Source of the DNA: Ignavibacteriota bacterium
GTDB taxonomy: Bacteria; Bacteroidota; Ignavibacteria; Ignavibacteriales; Melioribacteraceae
Assembly (NCBI GenBank): GCA_016713565.1
Contig: JADJOX010000007.1
Span: 1,540,501-1,604,500 of the forward strand
Reading direction: 5' to 3'
Length of the DNA: 64,000 bases
Numbering within the stretch: position 1 is the stretch's first letter; every line of letters starts with the position of its first letter. The notes below the pieces were generated by a model. That model was not told where the DNA came from. It was given only the letters and a program-made list of their open reading frames with translations, and did no database searches. This document shows positions 63,769-64,000 of this stretch, in pieces. The position numbers and the translations under genes are program-made.

Positions 63769-64000
63769 TTTTATTTTCTCCATTTATATAATCGTTTATA
63801 ATAAATAAACTTTCTTTTATTGGTTTGTTAACTTTTTCTTGAAGAACGTCATTTTCAATTGTACTTTTTGTTTTATTAAGCACGTTTGCAACTAATGACA
63901 ATGAATATTTAACTTCTGCGTCGGCTTGTTCAATTTGCTGCTTTGTATATTGCTGTTTAATTTCCGGTCTATTAAAAATAAATGTAGATAAGACTGCCAA
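63752..64000 (-). CDS. Partial gene, C-terminal end (possible anti-sigma-like protein)
   Basis: The frame runs to the window edge and is probably the end of a longer protein. 82 residues visible: mostly helical, 'EIKQQYTKQQIEQADAEVKY', 'ANVLNKTKSTIENDVLQEKV' and a Asn-rich tail. No motif identifies it. It overlaps the DUF4252 start by 17 bases, so they are translated together. By analogy to Bacteroidota loci with ECF sigma, a small helical protein and DUF4252, it may be the middle gene. This is inference. Confidence 0.5.
   Translation of the reverse strand: MAVLSTFIFNRPEIKQQYTKQQIEQADAEVKYSLSLVANVLNKTKSTIENDVLQEKVNKPIKESLFIINDYINGENKNENIN

Overview
The window is AT-rich chromosomal DNA from a member of the Bacteroidota/Chlorobiota group, most likely an Ignavibacteria-type (Melioribacter/Ignavibacterium-like) bacterium. 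The main evidence is four secreted proteins that end in the type IX secretion (T9SS) sorting tag of the 'NYPNPFNP' style typical of that lineage. Many lipoproteins with relaxed lipoboxes, DUF4252, DUF5916 and CSDADxNCP-type arsenate reductase families, and frequent TTG starts fit the same assignment. This is an inference from gene content; no 16S gene is present.

Layout. (1) 1-5.5 kb: the end of a polysaccharide synthase gene (GT2), a small membrane protein, a frameshifted two-domain protein (amidotransferase-like plus deacetylase-like), an FN3 lipoprotein, and an opposing GH9 endoglucanase. Together they look like an exopolysaccharide locus. (2) 5.6-9.7 kb: a repeat surface protein and a T9SS-exported GH18 protein. 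(3) 10.2-12.1 kb: tRNA-Lys(CTT), a broken membrane-protein gene and its small Cys-tailed partner. (4) 12.1-16.0 kb: an arsenic-resistance island (XRE regulator, arsR, acr3, DUF486, arsM, arsC). (5) 16-24.5 kb: a T9SS protein, an orphan TPR histidine kinase, a dipeptidase with CRP/FNR-like dyads, and small stress or unknown genes. (6) 24.6-31.8 kb: housekeeping genes (rsmI-like, proS, yjjX) and a T9SS subtilase. (7) 32.0-35.8 kb: an accessory cassette of secreted proteins headed by a (TCAA)6 tract that puts a good start codon out of frame with the gene.

(8) 35.8-47 kb: a replication-origin-type locus. On the minus strand lie dnaN-recF-dciA-gyrB-gyrA-PLP enzyme, and on the plus strand rpmH-rnpA-yidD-yidC, diverging from a 285-bp AT-rich gap. 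The expected dnaA gene is not there. A patatin/BamA-like outer-membrane protein follows yidC. (9) 49.7-52.7 kb: a PD-(D/E)XK nuclease-like protein, a dynamin-like GTPase and a methyltransferase. (10) 52.8-56.5 kb: a peroxide-stress block (peroxiredoxin, katA, DUF454, divergent oxyR). (11) 56.5-64 kb: GroES-like, M2/M3 peptidase, NodB-type lipoprotein, DUF5916 protein, a tiny diheme lipoprotein, and two DUF4252-type proteins behind a gene cut by the window edge.

Three genes carry single-base frameshifts at A/T homopolymers (near 791, 11120 and 32930). These could be assembly indels, real decay, or in the first case programmed slippage. I did not find a clearly new system. The best leads are the phase-variable-looking secreted cassette at 32-36 kb, the frameshifted exopolysaccharide locus, the dnaA-less origin region, DUF486 inside the arsenic operon, and the nuclease/dynamin pair. 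No CRISPR array, insertion sequence or rRNA was seen.
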